A stretch of DNA of 64,000 nucleotides. It comes from an uncultured Akkermansia sp. GTDB lineage: Bacteria; Verrucomicrobiota; Verrucomicrobiia; Verrucomicrobiales; Akkermansiaceae. The stretch spans positions 1 through 64,000 of the forward strand of contig CANQSS010000001.1 of NCBI GenBank assembly GCA_947626545.1, in the 5' to 3' direction. Positions 63,298 to 64,000 of this stretch are shown here, piece after piece (the stretch's first letter is position 1; every line of letters starts with the position of its first letter). The notes below the pieces were generated by a model. It saw nothing but the letters and a program-made list of their open reading frames with translations, made no database searches and was not told the origin of the DNA. Made by a program: the position numbers and the translations under genes.

Positions 63298-64000
63298 CAA
63301 TTCCAAGTCAAGGAAAATACCCCCATGAGCGAATTCTTATCCTGCGTGCGGTAGGTGCGACTGTGCAACAACACCCCAGCGTAGTAGTCAATCCCCTTAT
63401 AGGCCACGCCCGCACCCAGCTGACCCTGCACCTGCCAAGGCGTGCGCCCGCACGTACGGTCGAAGTGATGGAAGACGCCGCCATCAATCGTCATATCCCG
63501 CGCCACGTACTCACCATACACCCCGGCGAGCATGAAGTAGGAAATCCTGCTGCGGTCGTAGTTCGGTTTGGTCAGCAGGCTGATGCTAAAGTTGCCCGTT
63601 TCGATGTCATTCGTCGTCATGCTGGGCGGGAGATTACGCCCGATGCGGTAGATGACACCCACGCCACCGGAGATATTGAAAGTGCCCAGCGACTCGCGCA
63701 CGTACACGCGCGTCTCGCTCTCCCACCCACGACGTAACACCCGAACCTGAGTCAACCACTCCTGGCGCGATGCAAGCTGTACAGTCATCTCCGATGGAAC
63801 CTGTTCTCCCCAACCGCGCCACTTGTCCATGTTCAGCAGCTCATGCACCGCATTTTGCGTCTTGCCGGCGAGAGAAGCCTTGCCCGTCGTCCCCACTTGC
63901 AACTCCGTACCGCAGCCGAACTTCTCTCCACGGAACAAATAGCCGCCGCCGAGAGCCAGGTAGCCGCAGTAGGGATGCTGACCGGGGATATTGCCGTAGC
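63294..64000 (-). CDS. lpxR: LpxR-family lipid A 3'-O-deacylase-like outer membrane protein (N-terminus beyond right edge)
   Basis: About 235 residues visible with no start in the window; the frame is open at base 64000. LpxR enzymes are outer-membrane 12-strand barrels that remove the 3'-acyloxyacyl chain of lipid A. Visible family-like features: HPYCGYLALGGGYL near the cut end (compare RPYAGWLY), then TQNAVHELLN with RGWGEQVPSE, resembling the G.Q..VH......GWd.Q..nE block, alternating amphipathic strands throughout, and a terminal aromatic strand ending SLTWNW. The catalytic residues upstream are not seen. It probably heads or belongs to one transcript with resB and ccsA (GTGA overlap), an unusual pairing. 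Confidence 0.8.
   Translation of the reverse strand, partial: YGNIPGQHPYCGYLALGGGYLFRGEKFGCGTELQVGTTGKASLAGKTQNAVHELLNMDKWRGWGEQVPSEMTVQLASRQEWLTQVRVLRRGWESETRVYVRESLGTFNISGGVGVIYRIGRNLPPSMTTNDIETGNFSISLLTKPNYDRSRISYFMLAGVYGEYVARDMTIDGGVFHHFDRTCGRTPWQVQGQLGAGVAYKGIDYYAGVLLHSRTYRTQDKNSLMGVFSLTWNW

Overview
The window looks like a piece of a Gram-negative chromosome, probably Verrucomicrobiota and perhaps an Akkermansia relative. This rests on a long Lys/Arg-rich autotransporter-type leader beginning MKLHLP, a lipid A-modifying outer-membrane enzyme, and a system II cytochrome c assembly pair. The taxonomic call is an inference from gene style, not from a marker gene. Every convincing large gene is on the minus strand.

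Region 1 (1-57234, minus) is one open reading frame. It starts at 57234 and is still open at the left edge, so at least 19,078 residues are encoded here and the C-terminus is not seen. The product has a ~50-residue extended signal peptide, an acidic Gln/Asp-rich linker, and then thousands of residues of GTLTLSG-type beta-strand repeats (autotransporter-associated, beta-helix-like). Nineteen tryptophan-bearing cassettes (general form LTWxG..W[NE]..DW..F..G.DVVF, here W1-W19 in protein order) cut it into super-modules of about 2.1-5.3 kb. The super-modules have been copied at several scales: a regular ~2.25 kb tandem array near the left end, two-module A-B-A-B higher-order repeats, and a 2,486 bp segment present twice with one difference.

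Region 2 (57235-58173) is the upstream region of the giant gene. It holds three copies of a 19-bp palindrome, other symmetric motifs, and a mosaic of small hairpins separated by GTACGAT heptamers.

Region 3 (58174-60493, minus) is a compact operon, cmk-plsC-recF, with overlapping stop/start codons and a consensus-like promoter that leaves almost no 5' leader. Region 4 (60494-61483) has no large gene but holds more mosaic repeat, a possible 35-codon plus-strand gene ending in a long GNRA-capped hairpin, and a possible small RNA with its own promoter and terminator. Region 5 (61484-64000, minus) is lpxR-like (cut by the right edge), a resB-like gene and ccsA, overlapping by four bases at each junction.

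Taken together, regions 1 and 5 concern the cell envelope: a giant exported surface protein, a lipid A deacylase and heme delivery to exported cytochromes. Region 3 covers nucleotide, phospholipid and DNA-repair housekeeping.
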